Assembly: GCA_022925895.1 (NCBI GenBank)
Contig: JAKSYS010000267.1
Location: 1 to 64,000, forward strand
DNA: 64,000 nucleotides
Direction: 5' to 3'
Source: Fragilaria crotonensis
Lineage: Eukaryota; Bacillariophyta; Fragilariophyceae; Fragilariales; Fragilariaceae
Of the stretch, positions 1 to 11,820 are shown piece by piece. Under the pieces are notes generated by a model. The model made no database searches, had not been told where the DNA came from, and saw nothing but the letters and a program-made list of their open reading frames with translations. Position numbers and translations under genes: made by a program. How positions within the stretch are numbered: position 1 is the stretch's first letter; each line of letters starts with the position of its first letter.

Positions 1-2
1 GG

Positions 3-533
3 GCATCCGTCCACATTCTTGATTGGCGCGCCGACTCTTCAGTTCCGACAGGAACATGTTCTTCCTTCATGGCTCATCGATACGGTGTTACTTCTGTTGA
101 CTTCAATCCCAATAAGCCTCACGTACTGGCGACTGCCGGCCAAGACGGCTTGCTCAAGTTTTGGGATTTGCGCAATGCCAAGCGACCACTCCTGACGGCG
201 CGAGGCGGTCATTCGCATTACGCATGGCAAGTCAAATACAATCCCTTTCATGATCAGCTTGTTGTGAGCACAGGGACCGACTCGGTTGTGAACTTGTGGA
301 GAGTTAGCACCATCTCTAGTGCTCCTCTTTTCACTCTAGGCAACGATACAGACGAAGCGGGATCGGAAACATCCGCTCCAGATGTGCGAGTTTCAAGGTT
401 TGAGCATGGTGATTCAGTGTATGGCATGGCATGGGGTGCTGCTGACGCATGGATATACGCTACTGTAGGTTACGACGGCAAAGTCGTTCTGAATCATGTT
501 CCCAGCAAAGAGAAGTACAAGATATTGCTTTAA
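3..533 (+). CDS. EIPR1: EIPR1/TSSC1-like WD40 protein, C-terminal part
   Basis: The gene enters from the left edge already open. The frame starting at base 3 reads HILDWR, a WD40 strand ending, before the first ATG at 69, so that ATG is not the true start. About 176 residues remain, holding two to three WD40 blades (for example LLKFWDLRN and VVNLWRVS). The last residues, DSVYGMAWGAADAWIYATV then a blade ending in KYKILL, match what I know of the conserved tail of EIPR1 (EARP and GARP complex-interacting protein 1). In that family the beta-propeller binds the EARP/GARP tethering complexes and acts in endosome-to-Golgi and endosomal recycling traffic. The stop is at 531-533. Homology is from memory of the family; the ending at KILL is characteristic. 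No intron is visible in this part. Confidence 0.88.
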   Translation, partial: ASVHILDWRADSSVPTGTCSSFMAHRYGVTSVDFNPNKPHVLATAGQDGLLKFWDLRNAKRPLLTARGGHSHYAWQVKYNPFHDQLVVSTGTDSVVNLWRVSTISSAPLFTLGNDTDEAGSETSAPDVRVSRFEHGDSVYGMAWGAADAWIYATVGYDGKVVLNHVPSKEKYKILL

Positions 534-1640
534 AGCTGGGATCCGGAGTCATGTCCCCATCAAAGGATTTAACATGCGGTATTCGAGTACAATATTTCTT
601 TTTCTTGCTTGGGATTAATGAATCTGCTTCATTTCATCGTTTTTTTCTGGTGGAAAATCAAACAAGGCATTAGGTACAACCGCTTGCGTTGAGCCATTCA
701 TGAATTTAGACACGCACAAGAAAACGGGGGACGTGATTTGTTTTGTGAATCTCTCTCGAAACTAGCATCAGAATCATAAACCTAGGAACCAAATCAGTAG
801 ACCTCTGATCAGTTTGTTCTGTTGCGTACTAGTACCAGGAGTGCTAGGCTCGATGTTAATACTCTTTGCCTCCAATCATCGTCGCATGCATTCCAGCATT
901 TCTGAATACTTTTCAACATTGAGAACACATGTTGCCAAAATCCTGTACCTTTGATTTTCCTACGGTAGAAGAACCATAACTGAGATTTACTGTTCGGATC
1001 CTATGCACCATCTTGCTCAGTCGAGACGATGGTTTTGCTTGTTCATCATTCTACAGGAATGATCCGTGAGGAGCCATCCGAGAACAGCATCATTGGTAGA
1101 TAGTCTCCTCATGAGGAAGAAAGCGATCGCCACTGGGATCAATTGAGATGCCAGGATTCAAGGCCGATCTGTTGCCGCTCGCCTTTGCCTACAATTGAGA
1201 AGGGCGATATCCTTCTGAGAAATGACATACAATGGTGATTGCTATTCGAGAGTTTGATGCAGCCAAGGATGAGGAACTAAGGAAACCAGCACCTTGCTAC
1301 ATTGACAGCATGATCTTGACCCGTCCTGATAAGGATAAGTGAGGAACAGGGATCAGGACGGAAAGCTATGCGTTGCCAATCTTGGCCGCAAGGTAGCTAG
1401 TACTAGCTAGGAATAAACGGTGGAATTGTGAAATACTCCGAGCATGGAATATATGGCTGGTTTCACGAGTTGAGAACATGTAGTAGAAAATGTTTAGGGA
1501 TGGTACAACGTTAAGTGACATCACGGAGTGATTTCTGATCTGGCATACTCGTTCATTCGAACAACACGATCGGCATCGCACAAAAAACAGGGCTGCTGAC
1601 CATGATAATCGAATGACTATTTCATCATCTTCCAGTCATC

Positions 1641-1715
1641 ATCAGCCCCGCCTCTTTTGACATAACTTCAATAAACCAAGCAAGGAAGGCACTTGCCGAA
1701 AAAGGCGGGGCTGAT
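1641..1715. repeat. Imperfect hairpin (snap-back repeat)
   Basis: ATCAGCCCCGCCT at 1641-1653 is repeated inverted as AGGCGGGGCTGAT at 1703-1715, followed inward by T-rich and A-rich tracts. The loop is about 50 bases. It could be a folded-back MITE remnant or a transcript hairpin; no flanking duplication was seen. Confidence 0.5.
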
Positions 1716-2366
1716 TGGCCGTCATGAAGATACAGGTGTTTTACCAGGACCAGAGGTTATGACCTACAAAGCGCACGTAAACGATCCTGAACATTGATCA
1801 TCCCAGATTTCAAGGGTACAGTTGTTGGTTTCGGATTAGCAGAGCTAGGAAGTATGAAATTAGAATTAATAGTATGTAGTGATATAACAGTATGCTGTAC
1901 GTAAATGTCCGCACCGGAGCGCTTTTCAGAGTCCAGCATCAATTGGGAAATGTGAGTTGATACACATCAAATCTGGAAGAGCTTGCATGTCGAACAATCT
2001 TGAGATCGCTGATTTCCCTTGCTGCCAAGTTAGCAGCCGGCAACATTGTTGAGAAAGCCGCCCGTGTTGCCGGCAACCACCGTGAGGTCCGTTTCCTGTT
2101 GTTAGCACTGACGACTGCTGGCAACAAAATTACCATCATTTCAACGACAGACAACTGGGCTAGTAAGAGAGGGAACAAGAATACCGGTCAAATTGAACCC
2201 ACGTCAATCATAATCACTCGTGCCATTCCTGGTGCACCCAAGGAAGTGATGCTGATCGACTGCTGGGGTTGTGCACAACCCACAACAAGGGATTCGTTGG
2301 CTGTCGGCCTTAGTACGCTCACAATATTCTCTTTGGTCAGACAAAAGAGTGGAAGCCTTGTCTTGA

Positions 2367-2726
2367 CCACAATGTAGCATCACTCGCGCACTCAATGGCA
2401 AACCTTTCCCAGGGCTGTATCCCCTGCTGGACAGGTTTTTAAACCACTATGCAGTGTTGGATGAGGTCAAAACAGCGGATTCACGACGACTAAAAACGGC
2501 GTTGATGGCGCTCTTTGAACCATGGAAGCTTCCTTCTGAAGTCAAGGAGGCGCTCCTCAGTGCCATTCCGCGCCCACTGACAACGCCACGCCAATGGGAA
2601 TGGGAGGTATTCCAGTCGGGAAGATGCCCACTGATGATTCCGCATTACCACTCCATACGAACGACGACATGTGTAGATGCAAGGCAACCCTTGAATTCAG
2701 CCCAACTACGCTTACGCTTCCACTGA
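2367..2726 (+). pseudogene. Unrecognised coding-like fragment
   Basis: An open frame of about 120 codons with no ATG near its beginning. The first 80 residues have a globular composition (PFPGLYPLLDRFLNHY, then FEPWKLPSEVKEALLSA) and read like a helical protein fragment. The preceding ~120 bases also look protein-like, but in another frame (KEWKPCLDHNVASLAHSM), which fits a decayed gene or an unrecognised intron. I do not recognise a family. It may be chance. Confidence 0.2.
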
Positions 2727-3291
2727 TTGAGCGTCTTGTTAAGGCGTTCAAAACCCAGTGAATGCTTTTGCACCGACGCTTGAGAGGTGTGTCTTTGTAA
2801 GGAATGACACAAATGAAGCAGCGCAAGAAGAATAACAGGTTGTGGTATGGATTATGGAGATGTGATGCGTGTGAGAGGTCCATTTTGGGGCTTCAACTAA
2901 ATTTTTAGATTGCGGAGTCTACGTGCCTCTAGGATTTGCAGGCGCAGGATGAACCCAGCCATACTGAACAGCACAGTACAGTAGAAAATGCAATACTACC
3001 CGTTGTATGAAGTACTTCAGTAGACCTACTAGTAGCCTCCTACATAGAGTTTGTGTTACTGTATTACTAATTGTTTACTCTCTCCGATAGGAGTATCACA
3101 TGTACTGTATCACGTAACTGGCACAGTAGTATATTTTACTGTTACTCGGTTTTTAGCTTTCTCTTTTCTTTGATATCCAGCTCATGCACTTGAAAACCCC
3201 TGACTTTGAGCGTATGCATATAAGATCCTCAGGTACGAATAAACATCATACCATTTACTGCGCAAAGGGCTCTACTCTAGCCTCTCTCTAG

Positions 3292-4738
3292 TGTCTAAAC
3301 GCCCGAAATCTTTAATTAAAGATTGCTTAGTGGTAAAATCTTTAATTAAAGATTGATTTTGGCCCCTACTCAACTTCGTTGTTTTATGATTTACACCCAA
3401 ATTACTACGGCCAATGTGATCTCCATAAAGTCAAACCTCATGGGCCAAACGGGGTCATCTTAGTCAGCGACAGTTTCTGACGTACGTTCTTGAACACTAA
3501 TCTGAAGCCCATTTTTCCGAGTTTTTTTGCTTGGAAAATACCCGGATATACAGTACTCGAGATACGCAGGCTACACAAACTCAAGTCATTCGAAGCCTCA
3601 ACAAACACATTAACTTCATCACCTTCCACTTCGATTGAGCTAAAACACTCAAGTGCAATCGTCTTAAACTTCCTTTAAACGAAAGGTATGTAGTTGGTGT
3701 GAATCTCTAATTTTTGTTATTTGTTGAATTGTGAGCACGAATTTGAGGCAAGTTTTTTTATCACGCGCCACTATTTCATTGACACCCCATTTCTCACTTC
3801 CTTTGTCATTTAAAGCGCTTGTGTTGACCATTCAAGTCCAACCAGATGACCCGAGACCTTTGTTGGTGGTGCATTGTTTGAAGCAAAAGTGATGTTGCCG
3901 CAATGGAAGCAACTTAAAGCAAGAATGCCAAATTGTACATGGTACCCCCGGCGAGATTTGATGTGAAGGATCACTCGGTAATTGGTTGATGCAGGTGGTG
4001 AAACAACGAGCAAGCTTGAATACTTACTGTGGCTGTCAACAGGGATGATGTTGAACAATTGTTGGCATTACACGACGACCTCGAAGCAATTTGGTCTCGT
4101 GTCGAATGAACGATGTCGCCGCATCGTCGAATCCTGTTGTACATGAGACGCCAGCCAAAGTCGCTATGACACAACATTTTCTGCCACCAAGTGAGTCTGG
4201 ATCAAGACAATAGCGCCAGCATCAAACGTACTCATACTGTCAGAAGCAGGATGACCGGAGCATCTATAGTGCTGACCGCAAAAACTGTATATGGCTGGTG
4301 TTGTTGTTACACAACCGACAACCAACAATGACAAAACCTCACAGCTTTGCTTCATTGGAGACTCAGTGGATAAAGCAGACTAGCCTTTGATGAAACAGGA
4401 GATGAATTGACGAAGGGTAGCTGCCGGTATGAAGGTTCTTCGGAGTGCACAACAATCTTGTTGAATTTCTGCACAATAAAACAAAAGTTAAACATTCTGA
4501 CCCACCTACAAAGCTTCTCCAGTGTATAATGAACAGGTGTCAATTGATCCTTCACGAATGTAGCACAAGATATGTGATGAAATTGATGCCGGTGGTCGGC
4601 CATTGTCGATGTTGAATTTTGTGTTCATTATGGTACAAGATGTACCTTGACCGTCTTGCAGAACGTACGAAAATGGTCATCTTTAAAAAAAAGACAACTT
4701 TGTCGTTAATTAAAGAAACCCCCCCGGGCGTTTAGACA
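3292..4738. mobile_element. DNA transposon-like element with TIRs, non-autonomous or decayed
   Basis: TGTCTAAACGCCCG at 3292-3305 is matched perfectly inverted by CGGGCGTTTAGACA at 4725-4738; inward of this, both ends carry CTTTAATTAA. The flanks are CTAGCCTCTCTCTAG (3277-3291) and CTAGCCTCTAGCTAG (4739-4753), a 13/15 match that may be a target-site duplication or simply repetitive target DNA. The 1,447-bp interior has only short broken frames and no transposase I can name, so the superfamily is left open. The left end also carries two copies of a perfect 18-bp palindrome. Confidence 0.7.
3307..3354. repeat. Two copies of an 18-bp perfect palindrome
   Basis: AATCTTTAATTAAAGATT occurs at 3307-3324 and again at 3337-3354, just inside the left terminal inverted repeat of the element at 3292-4738. 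Subterminal palindromes of this sort are typical transposase-binding sites; that role is inferred. Confidence 0.75.
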
Positions 4739-5112
4739 CTAGCCTCTAGCTAGCGACTATGGAATTTTTCCCATGATAAATAAAATTTCAGGATTTGATG
4801 ACTTTTCGACACGTATGTAAATGCGACGGGTGCCCGTGAATCGATGGGAAGCAATGTTTGCATTGCATGAAAGACGTATGACCTGACAAGCGACGACGGC
4901 GAATTCTGAGCCTCAACGCTGTCGACGTTTAATCTCAGCTTCGAATCTTCCAATCGAGCTGACCGCAGCTCACAGCCTTGACAGTGATAACAACATTGAT
5001 CATTTCAATCTAGTTTTTCCGAAGTGAAGACATACAAAAAGTGCTGTTGTTCTTGCGACAATAACCGTCGATCAATCGAAGAAAACTTCTACACACGAGG
5101 GGTACCGTAAGC

Positions 5113-8100
5113 ATGAAAGGGATCAAGAGAGGAACAAGGAGGCCGTCCGGCACTACTGCAGATACGTCCGGCGAATCTGATAATGCTGGCTTCAATGCGA
5201 AGACTTTAAAGAACGCATCAAATTACGACTCTGCTGGAGAGCGAAAAATGAGGTTGAACAATAAACCAATCTTCTCTCCCACTGCGACGAAGCCCAAATT
5301 GCCAAATTTAAGTTTGAGGGCATCACTGAATCGGATAAGGACCCCGGATCCTGGGGACCAACATGACTTATCGAGGAATCTTATGGATGACCAATCCGTG
5401 GCATCCTTCGGAATTACCGACTCGAGAAAGTTCGAGGTACTCTCAGATGTTGAGTTAGCCCGTTCGTCGAACCCTCTAAGTCCAACCGAGGATTCGCACA
5501 AACAGTTACCTCCAAGACGTTCCAGCGCTCACGCTTATACTGTAGGTGCATCGACGTCATCGGCATCGTTTGGTGATGCGGCATCGCAAGACCATGTCCC
5601 TAGGCGCTACGGAGGGAAAGCATCGTCGGAGAAGCTTCACAATTCATGGTCGGAGAGCGCAGCCGGGACTACAACTGAACCGATCGATATGTTTGACAAT
5701 TTCACTCAACAGCGTCGTTCGTCAGCAAGTAATTCTGGAGAGCCCGATCCTTTTGAGAGTGTCGATGCATTTGCATCCAATAGCGCAGACGTGTCAAACT
5801 TCAAACCACCAGCAGTTCAACGAGCAAGCCAGATCGACGAAGAGCCGTCAATAGATGACAGCAACAAATCTGATTCTGTCATGAAGGACTCGTCTGCAGG
5901 GGACCATGGAAGAATTAAAAAGTCGAAGATGCAAAAAATTGGGGAACTCCTCGCTGAAAGGAAGAAATGGTCACTTGAGAGGAGAATTCTTCGAGCCAAG
6001 ACAATGTCACAGGCAGAGAAAATTTCGAGACTCGAACAGGAGGTAAAGGAACTGGGAGAAAGCGAAGCTCGTGCCGAAGAAATGAAGAAGTTGACCAGAG
6101 ATCTCGATAAGTCGCAGAAAGAAGCAAAGCTGGCGAAAAAACAACTTTTGCGGAAGAAAACGGAGTTAATGGCGAAGGACAAAGAGCTTGTCAACAATGA
6201 GGCGGAGATATCAACGCTGCGAAAAGAGTTATCTAAAGCTCTTCAACAAGTTGATATGCTGGAGGAGGAGCTGGAAAACGACAAGACGAGAATTCTCACG
6301 CTCACGAAGGGTCTGCTTGGTGCTGATTCAGGCAGAGATGATTATTCCACTGATTACGTCGAGACCAGGCAGGAGCAGCAGGAAATGTTTGAGCGAGAAC
6401 TGAACAAAAAAGACCAAAAAATTGAATCGCAACGATTAGAGGTGAATAGGCAGGCCGAACAAATACTGCTTCTGAAAAATGAGCTTGCGCAGGCTCAAAC
6501 TCTAGGTCGTAAAAACGAAGTACTGGCCGATCAGATCGCTGATCTAGTTGAGGCCAACGAAGCGATTACGGCCGAACTTGGCCTGAAGGAACAAGAGCTC
6601 GCAGATGCGAGAAAGAAACAAGCTGCTCAGAACACTGTACACGCCGCCAAAGTGCGGGAACTTGAACGAGAGCGACGCAGCTCAGCTAGGGACCTGTTAG
6701 CGACGTCGCGGACAATCGGTCGCGATGACGAAGCAGTTGCGGCATTACGAAAAGACCTTACCGCGACGAAGAGTGCTCTCTCGGAATCTCAACAGAAAAT
6801 TGCGACCATTACGTCTCAGAATGTCGAGTCCATTGTTCGATTGCAAGATACGATTCATCAAATAGAAAAGGAGAAGATGGAGTTGCAGTCGAAACTTCAG
6901 CAGGGCGACCCCAGCCTTCAGTCTTCTATCAACCACCTTCAGCATACCAATCAGGACCTCGAACGAACAGTGCAGGACCTTGAAAGAAATCTCGACCGTG
7001 AGAGGAAGGAATTCGAAAAGCTTGAGAGTAAACTGAATTCTCAGATATCCAGTCTTAGGTCTTCTTTGGAGGCGTCACAAAATCTGCACCAACAATCTGA
7101 AAACGAAGCGAAAATGGGCGTGAGTGGCCTTCAAGCAAAATTATCAGAAACAGAAATGGCTCTTGAGGAGGTGAAACTTTACAACGAAGAACTGGAGGCG
7201 AGTGTTGAAGAATTGAAAGAAACAAGTGCAGACGTTGAGCAAGAATTTGCACGACTCCAGGAGGAGCACCTCGAACTGCAAGCGAAGGCAGAAAAGCTAG
7301 AACAAGAGTTGGAGAATGCCATAAAGTCATATGTGGAGGTCCAGGCTCGGCTGGCGGAGATTCAGGAGCAAGGCGTCGTTCTAGACGAGAAGAACCAGCG
7401 GCTAGAGCGAGAGCTGGCACAAGCCGCAGATGAGAATGAGCGCCTTAAGGGCAATGTCGAGGACGCTGAAGCTCATGCGGCTGAGGCCCAACAAGCGGTA
7501 TCAGCGCTGGAGGATCTTATGGACGAGTACGATGACCTGCAAGACGAAGCTCATACGCTGCGCGAGAAAGTATCGACGCTTGAACTGGAGCTCGTGAAAG
7601 TCAAGATGGATAGTAGAGAATGGAAAGCCTCTGCCGATCGCGCTGAGAAAGATATCAGTGACGCTCGCGAATCGCTCGCTCTCGCTGCAGGGGCTCAAAG
7701 CGAGCTCGAGCTCTTAAAGGAGGAGTCAAACAAATTCTTTCAAGATTTCATTCAGGTACAGAAGAAGTTGGAGGTGGGCAACATCGAAAGAGATGCTCTA
7801 CGCAAGCAAGTACGCGAAGCTAGCGTTCAACTCGAGGAATATGTTGCGATTGTGACTGAGCTTGAGGATGAGCAATCGCGGTTACATGGCATCGACGACG
7901 GAACTAGGAGACTTCGTGACTTCAAGCAGTCCGCCGAATCGCAAATAAATGAATTGACTTGCGAGAGAGATAAATGGATGGAATCTGCGACTGCAGCAAT
8001 GGCTGGATTAGCAGGGAAAGAAGCCGAGATATCTAATTTAGCGAGTGCCAACAGCGAGTACTCTGCCTTGAGGGCGAAAGAAACCGAGCTCAGGGCCGAA

Positions 8101-11100
8101 GTCGAGGCTCATAGATCTGAAATTGAGGTGATCAGGAAGGAACGAGACGATTTTAAGGTCGCTGCTGCAATAGCTGATGCTGAGCTGGCGAAGGCTAGAA
8201 GTTCGCTCTCGTCCCTTGATGGCTTGATGGAAGACTATGAACTCCTTCAGACTGAGGCAGACACTCTTCACCAGAACAAGATACAGCTCGAACGCGAACT
8301 GGAGACACTACTCAAACAGAAAAGCGAACTTGAGGAGACATCCCGCCTTGAAGCGTCAAAATTCGAAGTTGCTTTTGCAGAGCTTGAGGCGTTAAGAAGT
8401 CAAGTTCAAAATCACGAACGCGATACCAGTGCACTGGCCCACACGAATGCCGATCTCGTTGTAAAGGTGGCAGAGCTTCATTCCACTTTGGACGACTGGA
8501 AAAAGAAGGCGGTACAGGCTGAGGCCAATTCAATGGATGCCACGGAGTTGGGTGAAAGATGCGTTGAGTACCAAAAGCGCATAGAAGCGATGGAATCGAT
8601 CATTAAAGGATTGCATGAAGATTACGATAAAGCCGTGCTAAAGATGGAAACTCTGGAAGTCGAGAACGCGAAATGGAGAAGTAGTTACGACATGACAACT
8701 TCAGAACTGAACGAGACAAGAGGGGCGTCGCAGTCTCTTGAGAAGCAATATCAGGAGGAACTAACGACTCTGAGAGCAGAGCAGTCAAGGCTTCTCTCTG
8801 AAATCGGAGAAAAAGACAAGCGGGACCTGGTAAGGGAGTCTCGTTGTTGTACCTGTCGTGAATCTGATGCACCGCCTAACTTTCTCCTATACCATTGACA
8901 GGTAGCACAATCAGAAGCGGGAGAGCTGCGGATCCTTAGGAACCAGCTTCGAGCTGAGATCGATGCACTCAACGCTCAAAAAGCAGAATTACAGTCGAGA
9001 AGTGTCGCCTCGAACATCGTCGCCGTCGAAGCCAATGCGATCCCCGGCTCGAGGAGTGTGGGCGGAAAGATTGACTTGGAACTCAAGCACCTGCAGGCCG
9101 AAAACGAAAGGCTCGCTGCTAGGGTTAACGAAATGGATGAAGAAAGGAAGCAATTAGTCGAGAAGAACATGGAGGTGCAGATGCAGTTGGCTGATCGAGA
9201 TTCTACTCGAGCATCTCTTGACGAGACGAAGCGTGCGAGAATTTCTCTCCAAGCAGACTTGGACTCTCTTCGCGAAAGATATGCCTTAATGGATCAGAAA
9301 ATTGAGAGCATCACAAGCGAACGGGATCATTGGCGGGAGATGGCCGAAGCGTCTGAAAATCAGGCTGGCGAAGCCAACGATGCTCTGATTGCTCTGGAAG
9401 AGCAGATGGAACAATCACGCCGTATCGAGCGCGAGCAAATGAATAGTGACATGAAGGCCCTCCAGTCTCAAATTGACGACCTTGTCTTTGAGCGAAATCA
9501 CCTGAAGGAATCTTTGGCAAAAGCAGACACTAGCATCACAAATGCTGTACGAGAGGCTGCGACCTTACGTTTGTCACTATCGGAGTTGAATACCGTAAAG
9601 GACAAGATCGGTGTGCTTGAGTCCGAAAACGCTGATTTAGTAGCCAAGGTGGTAGCTTCATCGAAGAGAGAGAGACGCTGATGGCATCGGCTGCCCTTGC
9701 GGAATCAAAATCACTTGATGCTCACGCAGAATTAGTTTCGCTGAAGAAGGAGCGCGAAGAGCTTATGGTAGCCAAGCTTGATGCCAAGAGAACGCGCGAA
9801 CAAAACTCACAATTCTTGCAAGAGATCGCCGAGCTGCAGGCGGCTCATGCCATGCTTAAAGCGGGTGAAAATCGTGCGGAATTCGCTGAAAAGGAAGTGA
9901 ATCATACCAAACGCATGTTGCTAGAATCGGAGCAACAAATAGTACATCTTGAAAAACGATATGCCGATCTGGAATCGCAATTTGAAGGCCTTCAGGAAGA
10001 GCGCGAATCCCTCATATCGGCATCTGATGCCACCAAACAAGAACTCAAGGAGGTTCAAGCATCCTTCGTTGCCTTGCAGGCTCGTGAAATCGAGCTGAAG
10101 GGTTCCAACGCCGAGCTTCAGGCAGAATGCGCAGCAATTCGAAGCCAGCATGATTCGCTTTCGAATGAACGAGAGCAGCTCAACGAGACTATACTCCTCG
10201 CCAACAAGAAGTCTGAGCAACTGTCGACTAGGCTGTCCATCTTGGAAGAGTCGGAGAAGACACTGATCGACCTGCGAAAACAGATTGACGAAGTGCGGCA
10301 CCGCCTTAACGTTTCTGACGAAGAAAGTGTTGTGACAGCGATAAGGCTCCTGCAACAAGATTACTCAGATGTTCTGGACGAGAACGATCGCTTGCGAGAA
10401 AGTTTGGCGGATTTGGATGGCGAGATTGTTGAGCTTCACGCCGAAAAAGAAGAGCTGCTCGCGCAAGCGGAGCAAAGGGCTACTAGTGCTTTCTCGGTAG
10501 CGAGTCAAAGCTCAAACGATGCAACAGGAATGCAGGAGCTATGTGAAGAGCTGCAGCGACAGTTACAAGCAATGACACGAGATAGGGATTCCTGGAAGGA
10601 GACTGCAGATACCGTTGCCAGAACGGGGAACAAAGGAGAGAGGAGAAGAATCACTGCTGAAAGTGATGATTGTTCCGTTTCTTCAGCTCGCAGTGTTGGC
10701 TCTGGACAGCATATGCTATTGAGACAAGCCATGGAATATCGAGATAAACGAGATGGCAAGAAATCGTCATGGGGATTTTCAACATTCGCAGTACAACGTC
10801 CGACCAAGGTCGACACTGAGAGCGTTGCCGACTCGAGCGTCCGTGAGGAGCTTATTGACCGTCTCACGGAACTCAACGAAACCTACCTAGAAACTATCGC
10901 AAAACTGAAGTCTGAGGTGGTGGGACTCAACACGAGCTTGAAGGAAGAATCGTACTCTATGAAGAAAACGCTCAATGCGCTTGAGCAAGAAAATCAGGCG
11001 TACGAGTTGAAGATCATGGCATTGGAACACGAGTTGGACCGCATTGGGTCAGAGGCTAAATCAAGTGACAGGCCGGGAGCCCGCAGTCGAAGTGAGTCTC

Positions 11101-11711
11101 TAGAACTTGTCGTAGATCAGCTTCAGAGTGAGAAGGAAAATGCCGAGCGACAGATTTCATTACTGAAATCGCAGATGGAAAAATTGAATAGTGCATCAGC
11201 TCGTGATGCCCATCATAAGCAGGTCGAGATTGACCATCTGAAAACGATTCAAGACGACATTCAAGCCAAGGTGAACGCTCTTGAAAACATGATGGATGCG
11301 ATTAATCAAGAAAACGAAACTCTCCGTCGAATTGCCGAGAAGGCAACGAACTTCTCCCTCGAATCCGATTTGGGAAAGCAGTTTGAACAGGACTACAAGG
11401 ACGTGCAAATTGCGCGGTTACATCATGAACTGGCAGAACTGCAATTGCAAGGACACCAGAAGCTGAAGAACCAAGTCCTTCAGCTGCAAAGTGAGAAACA
11501 CGAAATGCAAAGTGCGATGGAAGAGCACTATCTGGTCATGGATGAAGAGAATCGAAGTCACTTGGAAGACTTAGAAATGCGCCTGAAAGCTCGAGAGGAA
11601 ACGATTAACCAACTCCGAGGTGTTCTGGAGACAGTGGCTGACCGTGCTGACGACAGGTCCTTTGATTCGAGTGGCGACAGTACATACCTCAGTGTTGGAC
11701 CAGGACGCTAG
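5113..11711 (+). CDS. Giant coiled-coil protein (~2,170 aa)
   Basis: One locus in three blocks. Exon 1 (5113-8829, 1,239 codons) ends at a GTAAGG donor; the 72-bp intron (8830-8901) ends in TTGACAG; exon 2 resumes in phase at 8902. Near 9663-9677 the frame shifts by two bases inside a GA microsatellite, after which coding continues to 11711. The join reads smoothly (VVASSKRE then TLMASAAL). Residues 1-260 are Ser-rich and probably disordered; a basic patch (KKSKMQKIGELLAERKKW) leads into almost continuous heptads rich in Glu, Lys, Leu and Gln. There is no motor, GTPase or kinase motif and no membrane segment. The form suits a golgin, basal-body/centrosomal or cytoskeletal scaffold, but coiled coils attract false homology, so I name no family. 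Its 3' end faces another coiled-coil gene 110 bp away. Confidence 0.85.
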
Positions 11712-11820
11712 TGACGAGCTCACACTGCACATAATATGGGCACTCGCCGTGTATAATAGAAACATGTTTTGGTAACACTACAATCGTTAAGCAGGTAATA
11801 TTGAAGAGGAAGACAGCCTT

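Larger units (their letters stand above)
534..3276. other. Gene-poor intergenic stretch
   Basis: No convincing gene is seen in most of this stretch. It holds a G+C-rich hairpin (1641-1715) and a short coding-like fragment (2367-2726). From about 2970 to 3140 there is AT-rich DNA with many GTAC/AGTACT words, a texture that recurs throughout the window. No tRNA or rRNA was recognised. Confidence 0.5.

Noticed and set aside
3292-4738. Assignment of the TIR element to piggyBac because of weak similarity around a CGNITFASN stretch on the minus strand
   Set aside because: The ends and flanks do not fit piggyBac (no TTAA duplication) and the similarity is too short.
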